DNA from: Collimonas fungivorans Ter331
GTDB taxonomy: Bacteria; Pseudomonadota; Gammaproteobacteria; Burkholderiales; Burkholderiaceae_D
DNA: 64,000 nucleotides
Direction: 5' to 3'
Assembly: GCF_000221045.1 (NCBI RefSeq)
Contig: NC_015856.1
Location: 2,686,542 to 2,750,541, forward strand
The notes beneath the pieces were generated by a model. It was not told the DNA's origin. It ran no database searches and saw nothing but the letters and a program-made list of their open reading frames with translations. Made by a program: the position numbers and the translations under genes. The first letter of the stretch is position 1, and every line of letters begins with the position of its first letter. Positions 24,668 to 33,411 of the stretch are shown one piece after another.

Positions 24668-25825
24668 ATGCCTTCGCCCATTCGTCGTATCGCACACCTG
24701 GATATGGACGCTTTCTACGCGTCGGTGGAGCTGCTGCGCTACCCCGAGCTGCGCGGCCAGGCGGTGGTGATCGGCGGCGGCTCCAGGCACAAGCCCGAGC
24801 CTGGGGAAGACGGCAAGCTCCAGTATCACAAGCTGCGCGATTATGTCGGCCGCGGCGTCGTCACCACCTCCACTTACGAAGCGCGCGCCTTCGGCGTGTT
24901 TTCTGCGATGGGCATGATGAAGGCAGCCAAGCTGGCGCCGGATGCGATCCTGCTGCCGACCGATTTCGAGTCTTACCGGCATTATTCGCGGCTGTTCAAG
25001 GCAGCGGTGGCCGAAATCGCGCCGCTGATAGAAGACCGCGGCATCGACGAAATCTATATGGACTTGAGCCAGCATCCGGACGACATCCGCGTGGTGGCGC
25101 AACGCATCAAGGACGCCGTGCGCGAAGCTACCGGGTTGTCGTGTTCGATCGGCATCGCGCCCAACAAGCTGCTGGCCAAGATCAGCTCGGAGCTGGAGAA
25201 GCCGAACGGCCTGACCGTGATCACCGAAGCTGATATCCCATCACGCATCTGGCCGCTGGCGGCAAGAAAAGTCAATGGCATCGGCCCCAAGGCAGCCGAA
25301 AAACTGACCGCGCTCGGCGTCAACACCATCGGCGAACTGGCCGCCACGGATCCGGCCGTGCTCCAGGAAAATTTCGGCCGGACGTATAGCGAATGGCTGA
25401 TGCGCGCATCCCACGGCCTGGACGACCGCCCGGTGGTCACCAGCTCGGAAACCAAATCGATCAGCCGCGAAACGACTTTCGAGCGGGACCTGCACGCCAA
25501 GCTCGACCGCGACACGCTGACGCCCATATTCACGGACCTGTGCGTGCGGTTGGCCGGCGACCTGCAAAGGAAAGGTTACCTTGCCCGTACGATAGGGATC
25601 AAATTGCGTTTCGCGGATTTCCAGATCGTTACCCGCGACCTGACATTGCCCGATGCAACGGACGACGCCACGGCAATCCGGCATGCCGCAGGAGAATGCC
25701 TGCGCCGCGTCACCTTGGACAGGCGCTTGCGCTTGCTGGGCGTGCGAGCCAGTGCACTGACAAGAAAAGAAGAAGCCGAAAGCGAGCCGGCCGTAATGCA
25801 GGGTGAATTGTTTAGCGACGAATGA
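24668..25825 (+). CDS. dinB: DNA polymerase IV (Y family)
   Basis: 385 residues from ATG 24668 (MPSPIRRIAHLDMDAFYASVE). Upstream in-frame ATGs at 24629 and 24533 would overlap the SOS box region. Catalytic residues are visible: LDMDAFYASVE at the start and RGIDEIYMDLS near residue 120. The helix-hairpin-helix region (NGIGPKAAEKLTALGVNTIGELA) and little-finger domain follow. The C-terminus lacks an obvious beta-clamp pentapeptide beyond EGLF-like QGELFSDE. It is an error-prone translesion polymerase under LexA control. Confidence 0.93.
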   Translation: MPSPIRRIAHLDMDAFYASVELLRYPELRGQAVVIGGGSRHKPEPGEDGKLQYHKLRDYVGRGVVTTSTYEARAFGVFSAMGMMKAAKLAPDAILLPTDFESYRHYSRLFKAAVAEIAPLIEDRGIDEIYMDLSQHPDDIRVVAQRIKDAVREATGLSCSIGIAPNKLLAKISSELEKPNGLTVITEADIPSRIWPLAARKVNGIGPKAAEKLTALGVNTIGELAATDPAVLQENFGRTYSEWLMRASHGLDDRPVVTSSETKSISRETTFERDLHAKLDRDTLTPIFTDLCVRLAGDLQRKGYLARTIGIKLRFADFQIVTRDLTLPDATDDATAIRHAAGECLRRVTLDRRLRLLGVRASALTRKEEAESEPAVMQGELFSDE

Positions 25826-25841
25826 AGCGACGCCGCTTGCC

Positions 25842-26456
25842 TCACTTGCCCGCCACCACCTCGATGCAATACAAGCCCCATGGACAAAGTGCAAAGCGCT
25901 GGTTCAGCGGCTTTTGCGCCTGCTCGGCGATGCTGTCGGCGTCATAGATTGCGAAGATGGGACCAAAACCGCCGATCGCCATCGGCTTGCCGTCGATATG
26001 CGTCGCCAGGATGTAGCCGTATTGCCGCAACTGGACAAAACTCAGCTGCGGCATGTAGCCGTCAACCGAATGAAACACGATCTGCGTCCCCGGCGCCTTG
26101 CTGGCACCCAGTGCATCCAGCACATCGGCCAGGCGCGGACCACGCAACTGGTGCGGTTTGCTGTCGTATTCGAGGGTCGGATTGATGGTGACGGCAGGCA
26201 GCTTGGCCAGCGCGGCCAGGTCGAAGGCAAACGCGCGGGTGAACTGCACGTTCTGCTTGTGCATCATCTGGTCGACCACCGGATCGACCGGGCCGCGGTT
26301 GTTGCGCTCGATTGCACCGGCAATTGTTAGCACCGCCGGCGCGGTCGTTTGTCCGGCGCTTTTGTCGGCGGCTGCCGCACAAGCCGGCACGGCGGATATT
26401 CCCAGGGCGCCGGCCAGCGAACCGGCGGCAGTCGACAGGAACTGGCGTTTTTTCAT
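25842..26456 (-). CDS. Exported molybdopterin-domain (SUOX-like) protein
   Basis: 204 residues with a signal peptide (MKKRQFLSTAAGSLAGALGISAVPACAA). The mature part resembles the oxidoreductase molybdopterin-binding fold: a strand start LTIAGAI, RGPRLADVLDALGA, HSVDGYMPQLSF, and GGFGPIFAIYD. The domain is short and the usual cofactor-binding Cys is not evident in the usual position, so it may bind no molybdenum. Relatives act as periplasmic proteins of unknown function. It is convergent with dinB. Confidence 0.75.
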   Translation of the reverse strand: MKKRQFLSTAAGSLAGALGISAVPACAAAADKSAGQTTAPAVLTIAGAIERNNRGPVDPVVDQMMHKQNVQFTRAFAFDLAALAKLPAVTINPTLEYDSKPHQLRGPRLADVLDALGASKAPGTQIVFHSVDGYMPQLSFVQLRQYGYILATHIDGKPMAIGGFGPIFAIYDADSIAEQAQKPLNQRFALCPWGLYCIEVVAGK

Positions 26457-26606
26457 TCGAGGCTCCGCTAGAAAGAGGTTCGCTGGATGTTACACGAAGT
26501 TACGTGGGAATAGCGTAGCCGTTGTCAACCGAATATCTTCCGCAGCGTTTATAAGACATCCCGCTGCAAAAGGGATTGTGAAACCCAATCACCGGAAGGA
26601 ATAAAT

Positions 26607-26804
26607 ATGAAAAAGCTATTTGGCATCGCCGCTCTCCTCCTCGCGCTGACACCATTCGCGCAAGCCCAGAACTCGGGCGACCCGTTGGCCGGCCATCCTG
26701 ATGCACGCAATGACCGCAAGGTTGAAACTTACAAGCAGGAACCTGTGAAGCATCACGGCAAAGTCGTGAAGAAACACCATCGCAAGGCTGAGCAAAAAAA
26801 ATAA
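26607..26804 (+). CDS. Small secreted Lys/His-rich protein
   Basis: 65 residues: a signal peptide (MKKLFGIAALLLALTPFAQA) and a ~45-residue mature part dense in Lys and His (VKHHGKVVKKHHRKAEQKK). An excellent ribosome binding site, GGAAGGA, lies 8 nt upstream. The cationic His-rich tail could bind metal or polyanions; no family name can be given. The 229 nt after it hold no recognisable gene. Confidence 0.8.
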   Translation: MKKLFGIAALLLALTPFAQAQNSGDPLAGHPDARNDRKVETYKQEPVKHHGKVVKKHHRKAEQKK

Positions 26805-27033
26805 TTTTTAGTAAAACACCGGCTCGCGCTGATGCATTCTTTCATAGGCGGGCCGGTATTTCAGCAAACTATCGTGCAGCAGCCCGGTAGGCCGAACCAA
26901 ACAACGCAGCCCCCAGATTCAAAAACAACAGGACAGTCGTTGCCTGTCCTCCGAATACGCCTTTGTCATCCGCATGCTATTCAAGACGGTATCTGACCCC
27001 GATCCTATGACTCCCATCCTCTGACGGCATGCG

Positions 27034-28074
27034 CTACAGGCGCTGACGGACTGCAGCAACATAACGGTGCATTGCACCGGCCAAAATCTCTTTCTGTGGA
27101 GTCAAGCCAAGCAGCGCGAGAGGGCCGGCCTTCTCGAGCATGCGCCGCCGCGGGGCATCGGCCAGCAGCGCATGCACTCGCTCGACGAGTTCGTTGTACG
27201 AGCAGCCATCGACGGCGTCGCGCAGCACAAGCGGTATCTCGGAATGCGGGTAAAGCTCTGACACGACTGCCTTGCGGTTGCGCAACAGGATGGACAAGCG
27301 CGGCAATTCTGCAGTGCTTGTGTGATCGGCCTTGCGCATATTTAAGGCGACCTTTGCACGCGGTAGCAAGGCATCGCGCTGCGCCGGCGTCCAGGCCGTT
27401 CCTATCGGATAGGCAACCCGAAGCCCGTGCGACTCTAGCTCGCGCAAAATGGAGAGCCGACGGGGCATGGTTTCCCCGAAGAAGATGACATCGATGTCCT
27501 GCTGATCGTCGCTCAGTACTTGGTCTTCGGGTACGATGGGCGTCGCCTTTGGCTCAAAAGTCAGGGGTACGTAGTCAGACCTGAGTATCCCCAGAGCTTG
27601 GTGATGCTTCAAATTATCAAGGCTGTACTCCCAGACCCATGCGCACTGGAGCAAGTGGCGATAGCCTGGCATTTCTGCCAATAATTCGGGCAGGCCAGGC
27701 TCAAAGTTGACAACGATGGTGTTGAGTGGCAGCACCGCATCGGAAGGCAAGCCAAGACCCATCGCGAAAAAGAAAAGGTTGATGTCGGCGTTGCCTACGC
27801 TGGGCGTGACTTCAATGCTGGTTGAGTATCCCAGTTGTTCGCACGCGATGCGAAAGCTCTCCATAACCTCCGTCACGTTCTCGTTTCCAAGAGTACAGAA
27901 GCGCAGATGCGGCCGGAACGGAAAGTCTTCCGGCCAGTCTACCGGGCCTGTCGTGCTCACAACCTCTCCTTCGCCGAGGCATTGTTGCCAGGAATAACTG
28001 CTGCTGAGTTGAATCGCAGTCTTTCCTCCATTCGATAGGGTTGCTGGGCGGGTAAACCTAACGGCGACTTCCAC
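27034..28074 (-). CDS. Glycosyltransferase-like protein, GT-B type
   Basis: 346 residues, probably from a GTG start at 28074; no good ribosome site is visible and the frame is open further upstream. The C-terminal half has the donor-side layout of GT-B enzymes: DVIFFGETMPRRLSILRELESHGLRV, then RAKVALNMRKADHTSTAELPRLSILLRNRKAVVSE, as in CgeB/DUF3880-like and spore-maturation-type glycosyltransferases. The N-terminal half is acceptor-side-like but unrecognised. No sugar genes surround it and its base composition seems more AT-rich than flanking genes, so transfer is possible. Confidence 0.6.
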   Translation of the reverse strand: MEVAVRFTRPATLSNGGKTAIQLSSSYSWQQCLGEGEVVSTTGPVDWPEDFPFRPHLRFCTLGNENVTEVMESFRIACEQLGYSTSIEVTPSVGNADINLFFFAMGLGLPSDAVLPLNTIVVNFEPGLPELLAEMPGYRHLLQCAWVWEYSLDNLKHHQALGILRSDYVPLTFEPKATPIVPEDQVLSDDQQDIDVIFFGETMPRRLSILRELESHGLRVAYPIGTAWTPAQRDALLPRAKVALNMRKADHTSTAELPRLSILLRNRKAVVSELYPHSEIPLVLRDAVDGCSYNELVERVHALLADAPRRRMLEKAGPLALLGLTPQKEILAGAMHRYVAAVRQRL

Positions 28075-28379
28075 TCGTTTGTATTTAAACCCATGACTTA
28101 TCCCTATATTTTTATGGGGGAAACATATCAGATTTCCAATATAGCGTCGATGAATTCCTTTCTATTTAATAATTCTTCAACCATTGCATTCAAGAATGAG
28201 TCAAATTGTGTGTGCCGCTGTTCACTCTGCTGAAGCTGGATGGATAATTGCGGGAAAAAATGCTGCCGAGGCCGAGTTTTGCGCACAAAAAAAAATGGGG
28301 AAAGTCTGATCACGAAAAGTCGAGGCCAGCGCTGCAATGAGATATTGCACAGACCTTCTATTACATTTTCAGCGTCAAC
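28075..28379. other. AT-rich gap with doubtful ORF
   Basis: 305 nt between the glycosyltransferase and the MFS gene. It contains one open minus-strand frame (28128-28337; see its own entry) and otherwise no recognisable element. Composition is clearly more AT-rich than the flanks. Confidence 0.5.
28128..28337 (-). CDS. Possible 69-residue ORF or gene remnant
   Basis: The last ~40 residues look protein-like (LSIQLQQSEQRHTQFDSFLN, then a helical acidic end KEFIDAILEI), but the only start is a TTG and there is no ribosome binding site. It could be the 3' end of a gene whose front was lost. It lies 53 nt before the glycosyltransferase on the same strand. Confidence 0.3.
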   Translation of the reverse strand: MQRWPRLFVIRLSPFFFVRKTRPRQHFFPQLSIQLQQSEQRHTQFDSFLNAMVEELLNRKEFIDAILEI

Positions 28380-29798
28380 TTACTTGCTGCCAACCGGCCG
28401 GACCAGATAACCCAACCCCGCGGCCGCCAATAACAGGACCGTCGCAGTCCACATGGCGATCCTGACCCCGCTGACCATATTCCCGCCAAAACTGTCGCTG
28501 ACCAAGGCGCCAAACACTGCCACTCCAACCGCACCACCAACCTGCCTGGCGGTATTGAGCACCGCCGACGCAGTCCCTGCCCTGTCCTTTTCCACGCTGG
28601 ACAATATTGAGGTCGTCATGGCCGGCACCGCCAGCCCCATGCCGACCGGAATCAGTAGAAAACCCGGCAGCATATGCAGGAAACTGGCATGGCTGGCGAT
28701 ACCGAAAGCTCCGAGCACTCCATATCCGATGGCGCCGACCAAGCCGCCCAGCACCATCGGCAAGCGCACCCCGGCGCGGCCGATCAGCCAGCCGCTGGCC
28801 AGGTTGGAAAATATGAAAGTGCCGGTCAACGGCAGGAACGCCAGCCCGGCTTGCAGCGAATTGTAGCCCTGCACTTTCTGCAGGTAAAAGCTGATCACGA
28901 AGATCACGCCGTAGTAGGAAAAATTCACCAGCACGCCAAACAGTACTGCAGCGGTAAAGCTGGTCTGGCGGAAGAAGTTCAAGGGCAGCATCGGATGGGC
29001 CACTTTCTGTTCCACCATGATGAACGCGGCGCCGGCGATCAACGCCAGGCAGAATCCGGCCAATACCAGCGGATGGCTCAGTCCTAGCGGATGCAGTTCG
29101 ATCACCGCGCCAACCAGCCCGGTCAGTGCGACAATCGCCAGTATCTGTCCCAGCCCATCGAAGGAATGTGTATGTACCTTGCTTGCCATGGCAGGCACCA
29201 CGCGCAAGGTCAGCAGGAAACCGAGGATGCAGATCGGAATATTTACCCAGAAGATGCTGCGCCATCCGGCGGTCGCCAGCAGCAAGCCGCCCAGCACCGG
29301 GCCGGCGGCAATCGAGACGCCGCCGGCGGCGGTCCAGAGTCCGATCGCCTTGGCCAGCAATTTTTTATCGTGGGCGCAAGCGCGGTTCAGGATCGCCAGC
29401 GAACTGGGCACCAGCAGCGCCGCGCCTATGCCCTGGATGGCGCGGGCGATGTTGAGGAAACCGGCATTGGGCGCCAGCCCGCAGGCGGCCGAGGCCAAGG
29501 CGAACAGCAGGAATCCGGCCAGGAACGGGCGCTTGGAACCGAACTTGTCGCCCAAGGCGCCGGCCGACAGCAGGAATACCGCGAAACCGAGGGTATAGGC
29601 ATCCACCACCCACTGCAAAGCCGAGACGCGCGCACCCAGGTCGGCGCCGATCTGCGGCAGAGCGACATTGACGATGGTGATGTCCAGCTGGACGATGACA
29701 AAAGCAAAACTGCTGGCCGCAATCGTCCAGCCCGGTGCGGGCATGGCAGCTTTCACAACAGCTGTGTCAGCTGTTCGCGCTGGTCGGGATGATGTCAT
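28380..29798 (-). CDS. MFS drug/H+ antiporter, DHA2 (14-TMS) family
   Basis: 472 residues from ATG 29798 (GGAG ten nt upstream). About fourteen hydrophobic segments are visible. The DHA2 motifs include LDITIVNVALPQIGADLG in TM1, GALGDKFGSKRPFL (motif A) and a motif C-like GPVLGGLLL in TM5. It is a proton-driven multidrug or toxic-metabolite pump. It is divergently transcribed from an ArsR-type regulator that probably controls it; the two 5' ends are less than 100 nt apart. Confidence 0.9.
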   Translation of the reverse strand: MTSSRPARTADTAVVKAAMPAPGWTIAASSFAFVIVQLDITIVNVALPQIGADLGARVSALQWVVDAYTLGFAVFLLSAGALGDKFGSKRPFLAGFLLFALASAACGLAPNAGFLNIARAIQGIGAALLVPSSLAILNRACAHDKKLLAKAIGLWTAAGGVSIAAGPVLGGLLLATAGWRSIFWVNIPICILGFLLTLRVVPAMASKVHTHSFDGLGQILAIVALTGLVGAVIELHPLGLSHPLVLAGFCLALIAGAAFIMVEQKVAHPMLPLNFFRQTSFTAAVLFGVLVNFSYYGVIFVISFYLQKVQGYNSLQAGLAFLPLTGTFIFSNLASGWLIGRAGVRLPMVLGGLVGAIGYGVLGAFGIASHASFLHMLPGFLLIPVGMGLAVPAMTTSILSSVEKDRAGTASAVLNTARQVGGAVGVAVFGALVSDSFGGNMVSGVRIAMWTATVLLLAAAGLGYLVRPVGSK

Positions 29799-29890
29799 TG
29801 CGGCGACTCCGTTACCTAAGTGATCAAGACTCAATTCTGGGCCAGTCGCAGCCGCTTGTCATGCAACAACAGTACGGTTACCATCAAACT

Positions 29891-30580
29891 ATGAACGACG
29901 AACCCGACCTCAGCCGGCTGGCGCGCACCATCGGCGATCCGACCCGCATCCAGATGCTGGCGCTGCTGATGGAGGGACGCGCCCTGACTGCCAAGGAACT
30001 GGCCTACGGCACCGACATCAAGCCCGCCACCGCCACTGCGCACTTGCGCCAGTTGGTGGACGACAAGCTGCTCGACATGACCTCGCAAGGCCGGCACAAA
30101 TACTTTCGCCTGGCTTCGCCGGAAGTGGCGCGCCTGATCGAATCGCTGATGGTGTTTGCGCCGAAACGCCAGCGCACCGGCCCCGCCAACAACAACGACG
30201 CCATCTGCACCGCGCGTTTCTGCTACGACCACCTGGCCGGAAAGCTGGGCACCCGGCTGACCGAGGTGCTGCTCGAACGCGGCCTCCTGCAGACCGACGA
30301 CGGCACTTTTTTGCTATCGGAGCAAGGCGAAACCTGGTTCGAGGATTTCGGCATCGATACCCGCCAATTGCAGAAAAGCCGGCGCCAGTTCGCCTATCCC
30401 TGCCTGGACTGGAGCGAGCGGCGCGACCACCTGGCCGGCGCGCTCGGCGCGACACTGGCGAAACGCATGGTCGAGCTGGGCTGGCTGACCAGGAGCAAAC
30501 ATTCGCGCGTGGTCGGCATCACGCCGGAAGGCCGCAGCGCGCTGGCGGAGCAGTTCGGGATTGCCTTGCACCACGAGTAG
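29891..30580 (+). CDS. ArsR-type (winged-helix) transcriptional regulator
   Basis: 229 residues from ATG 29891; an ATG at 29861 is also in frame. The N-terminal ~90 residues form an ArsR/SmtB-type winged helix (LARTIGDPTRIQMLALLMEGRALTAKELA, then TATAHLRQLVDDKLL). The C-terminal ~130 residues, with CTARFCYDHLAGKLGTRL, look like a sensing domain typical of long ArsR-like regulators next to efflux pumps. Likely target: the adjacent MFS gene. Confidence 0.87.
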   Translation: MNDEPDLSRLARTIGDPTRIQMLALLMEGRALTAKELAYGTDIKPATATAHLRQLVDDKLLDMTSQGRHKYFRLASPEVARLIESLMVFAPKRQRTGPANNNDAICTARFCYDHLAGKLGTRLTEVLLERGLLQTDDGTFLLSEQGETWFEDFGIDTRQLQKSRRQFAYPCLDWSERRDHLAGALGATLAKRMVELGWLTRSKHSRVVGITPEGRSALAEQFGIALHHE

Positions 30581-30614
30581 CCGGCCGGCACCGCCGGAAC
30601 AATATCTGCAAAAT

Positions 30615-30648
30615 AAAATGGACCGGGTATTCAGCCCGGTCCATTTTT
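30615..30648. terminator. Strong bidirectional intrinsic terminator
   Basis: A 13-14-bp stem with ATGGACCGGG and CCCGGTCCAT at its core and a 7-nt TATTCAG loop has an A-run on the left and a T-run on the right. It therefore works as a rho-independent terminator on both strands. It separates the convergent regulator and OPT transporter genes. Confidence 0.9.
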
Positions 30649-30677
30649 TCAACGGCTGCACAGCAGTCGGCGAATGC

Positions 30678-32738
30678 CTATTGCTGGCGCGCCGTCAGCA
30701 CGCGGCGCGAGAAAACCCAGGCCACAGCTGCAAAGACAATCAGCCCCAGCCACTGCGCAGTGTTTTCAAAGGAAGCACCAACCAGCGCCAGCGGCGAGTC
30801 GTTGCCGGTGAAACCGATGATGGCGGCCAGCAGCACCCCCACCAGGCTTTCACCGACGATCAGGCCCGACGCCAGCAAGACGCCGCGCCGGTTTGGCGCT
30901 TCGGCAAACTGCTCGTACGGCACGCCCGCTTTCTGTGCGCGCTTTTTCAGGACACGTTCGATCACCCAAGCCAGCAAGGTGCCCAGCACCAGGGTCGAAG
31001 CCACCGTCGGCGGCAAATAGATGCCGATGCCTACCGCCAGCACCGGCAGGCGCGCGATGCCGCCACGGCGCCGCAGCACCTCGTCGATGGTCACCAGCAC
31101 CACGCCCAGCCCGAGGCCGATCAGGATCATGTCCCAGTTCAGCTGGTGGGTGAAAATCCCTGTCGCGATTGCGGTCATCAGGGTCGCTTGCGGCGCCGAC
31201 AAGGCGTGCGTCACGTCCATCTCGGCGCGCGGCATGGCGCCGGCAAAACCGTAGGCGTTGTACAGCAGTTCGAGCACCGGTGGAATCACTACCGCACCCA
31301 CCACGCAGCCGATCAGCAAAGCCACCTGCTGGCGCCAAGGCGTAGCGCCTACCAGCCAGCCGGTTTTCAAGTCCTGCAGGTTGTCGTTGGAAATGGTAGC
31401 CACCGCGATCACTGCCGAGGTGGTGAAGATCGCCAGCGCGATACCCAGCTTGTTGCCGCTCTCGGTTGCCAGCAAACCGTCGCCGCTGCCGACCAGCAGG
31501 ATCAGCAGCGACACCAGCACCACGGCAACGATGCCGACGCCCGAAATCGGGCTGGCGGAAGAACCGATCAAGCCTGCCATGTAACCGCAGGCAGCAGCGA
31601 TCAGGAAACCGAAAATCACGGCGAACAGGACGCTGTAGGCAACCAGCCCCCACACCATGCCGGCCGACAAAGGCGCGGCGCTCAGGAAGCTGGCGAAAGT
31701 CGCCACCAGGATAGCCACCAGCACCAGGGTGATGCCGATGATCCAGCTCGGCGCCAGGTCCTGTTCGGTGCGTGGAATGTTGATGCGGCCCTTGCCGCCG
31801 CGCAGAGCCTGGAACGAGGTCTTGACGCCTTCCATCATCGGCTTGAACAAGGTGATCAGGGTCCAGACCGCCGCCACGCCGATGGTGCCGGCGCCGATGA
31901 AGCGCACGTCCTTGCTCCACAGGCCGGTCGCATATTTGGCCAGCGTCACGCCGTCCGGGATGCTGTGCATCGAGGTCAGTACGGGCACCGCCACGCCCCA
32001 GGCGATCAGCAGGCCGATCAGCATGGCCATGCCGGCCACGATGCCGATCAGGTAGCCCGCGCCCAGCAAGGCCAGCGAAAATCCGGCGGACAGGCGCACT
32101 ACCGCCGGACCTGCCGCGAACCACAAGTTGATGCCCTCGCCCAGCACCCGGAAGCCGGATGAAAACAGAGTCACGGCAGCGGCCGTGAAGCCGCCGGCCA
32201 TGATGTCGACGATGCCGGTTTCAGCCTTGGCGCCGGCCTTGCCGGTAGCGGCGTCGAGTTCGACTTCCGCGCTGCCGACGCGCAGGATTTCCGCCGCCGC
32301 CACGCCTTCCGGATAAGGCAGGTCGCTTTGCACCACCATCGCGTGCCGCAGCGGGATCGTGAACATCACGCCCAGCATGCCGCCGGCAGCGCAGATCGCC
32401 AGGGTCTGCCAGTACGGGAAACCCTGCCAGTAACCGATCATCACCAGTCCGGGCAGGATGAAGATGATCGACGACAAGGTGCCCGCGGCCGAAGCCTGGG
32501 TCTGCACCATATTGTTTTCAAGGATATTGGCGCTCTTGAACATGCGCAGCACAGCCATGGAAATCACGGCGGCCGGGATGGCGGAAGAAAAAGTCAGGCC
32601 GACTTTCAGTCCCAGGTAGACGTTGGAGGCCGTGAACACGACCGTAATCAGGGCGCCCAGGATGATGCCTCGCAGCGTCAGTTCGGGCAGCGAAACATTG
32701 TCGGGAATGCGACCCACTCTATTCAACAAATCGGACAT
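30678..32738 (-). CDS. OPT-family oligopeptide transporter
   Basis: 686 residues from ATG 32738 (GGAG eight nt upstream). About 14-16 hydrophobic segments. OPT features include the first-helix region LRGIILGALITVVFTASNVYLGLKVGLTFSSAIPAAVISM and NNMVQTQASAAGTLSSIIF, typical of prokaryotic OPT members that import small peptides or metal chelates. It stands alone and is divergent from the iorAB genes. Confidence 0.9.
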   Translation of the reverse strand: MSDLLNRVGRIPDNVSLPELTLRGIILGALITVVFTASNVYLGLKVGLTFSSAIPAAVISMAVLRMFKSANILENNMVQTQASAAGTLSSIIFILPGLVMIGYWQGFPYWQTLAICAAGGMLGVMFTIPLRHAMVVQSDLPYPEGVAAAEILRVGSAEVELDAATGKAGAKAETGIVDIMAGGFTAAAVTLFSSGFRVLGEGINLWFAAGPAVVRLSAGFSLALLGAGYLIGIVAGMAMLIGLLIAWGVAVPVLTSMHSIPDGVTLAKYATGLWSKDVRFIGAGTIGVAAVWTLITLFKPMMEGVKTSFQALRGGKGRINIPRTEQDLAPSWIIGITLVLVAILVATFASFLSAAPLSAGMVWGLVAYSVLFAVIFGFLIAAACGYMAGLIGSSASPISGVGIVAVVLVSLLILLVGSGDGLLATESGNKLGIALAIFTTSAVIAVATISNDNLQDLKTGWLVGATPWRQQVALLIGCVVGAVVIPPVLELLYNAYGFAGAMPRAEMDVTHALSAPQATLMTAIATGIFTHQLNWDMILIGLGLGVVLVTIDEVLRRRGGIARLPVLAVGIGIYLPPTVASTLVLGTLLAWVIERVLKKRAQKAGVPYEQFAEAPNRRGVLLASGLIVGESLVGVLLAAIIGFTGNDSPLALVGASFENTAQWLGLIVFAAVAWVFSRRVLTARQQ

Positions 32739-32946
32739 CGGAACTCCATCACCAAAATTGCAATCTGCCAATTATCCTCGAAACAGTTGCGCCTAATCAA
32801 AGAATTTGAGTTAGGTCTACAATGCCCAGGCGCGGTTTATCAAGCCGGATGGTAACAAGCAATCAAGAAGTTATCAATTCGACTATACTGCGCCCAGTTT
32901 CTCCATCAATAGGTAATCAACCCAAGTTGGAAAGGTAAAACCCACC

Positions 32947-33411
32947 ATGACAAGCCTGAACATCAACGGCAAGCAGCACGAAGTCGACCTACCTGAAGAC
33001 ACCCCCCTGCTGTGGACCCTGCGCGATCACATCGGCATGACCGGTACCAAATTCGGCTGCGGCATGGCCCTGTGCGGCGCCTGCACCGTGCACCTGGACG
33101 GCGCGCCGATCCGCTCCTGCATCACGCCGATCAGCGCCGCCGCCGGCAAGAAAGTCACCACGATTGAAGCCATCGCCGACGACAAGGTCGGCCATGCGGT
33201 GCAAGAAGCATGGATTGCACTGGGCGTGCCGCAATGCGGCTACTGCCAGGCCGGCCAGATCATGTCGGCCACGGCCCTGTTGAAAACCACGCCGAAACCT
33301 ACCGACAAGGAAATCGACGATGCCATGAGCGGCAATATTTGCCGTTGCGGCACTTACACCCGCATCCGCGCGGCGATCAGGCAAGTCGCTGACAAGGGAG
33401 TGGCAAAATGA
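32947..33411 (+). CDS. [2Fe-2S] subunit of a molybdenum hydroxylase (IorA-like)
   Basis: 154 residues with two iron-sulfur clusters. The plant-type ferredoxin cluster is at [17 protein letters not shown] (residues ~37-53) with a downstream Cys; the second, helical cluster uses [12 protein letters not shown] and [11 protein letters not shown] (~98-140). It passes electrons from the molybdenum subunit. The four-base ATGA overlap with the next gene shows a coupled operon. The pair matches isoquinoline 1-oxidoreductase-type or aldehyde-oxidising enzymes. Confidence 0.92.
   Translation: MTSLNINGKQHEVDLPEDTPLLWTLRDHIGMTGTKFGCGMALCGACTVHLDGAPIRSCITPISAAAGKKVTTIEAIADDKVGHAVQEAWIALGVPQCGYCQAGQIMSATALLKTTPKPTDKEIDDAMSGNICRCGTYTRIRAAIRQVADKGVAK

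Noticed and set aside
26820-26870. ACCGGC...GCCGGT inverted repeat after the small secreted protein
   Set aside because: Loop too long (about 28 nt) and no U-run; not convincing as a terminator.
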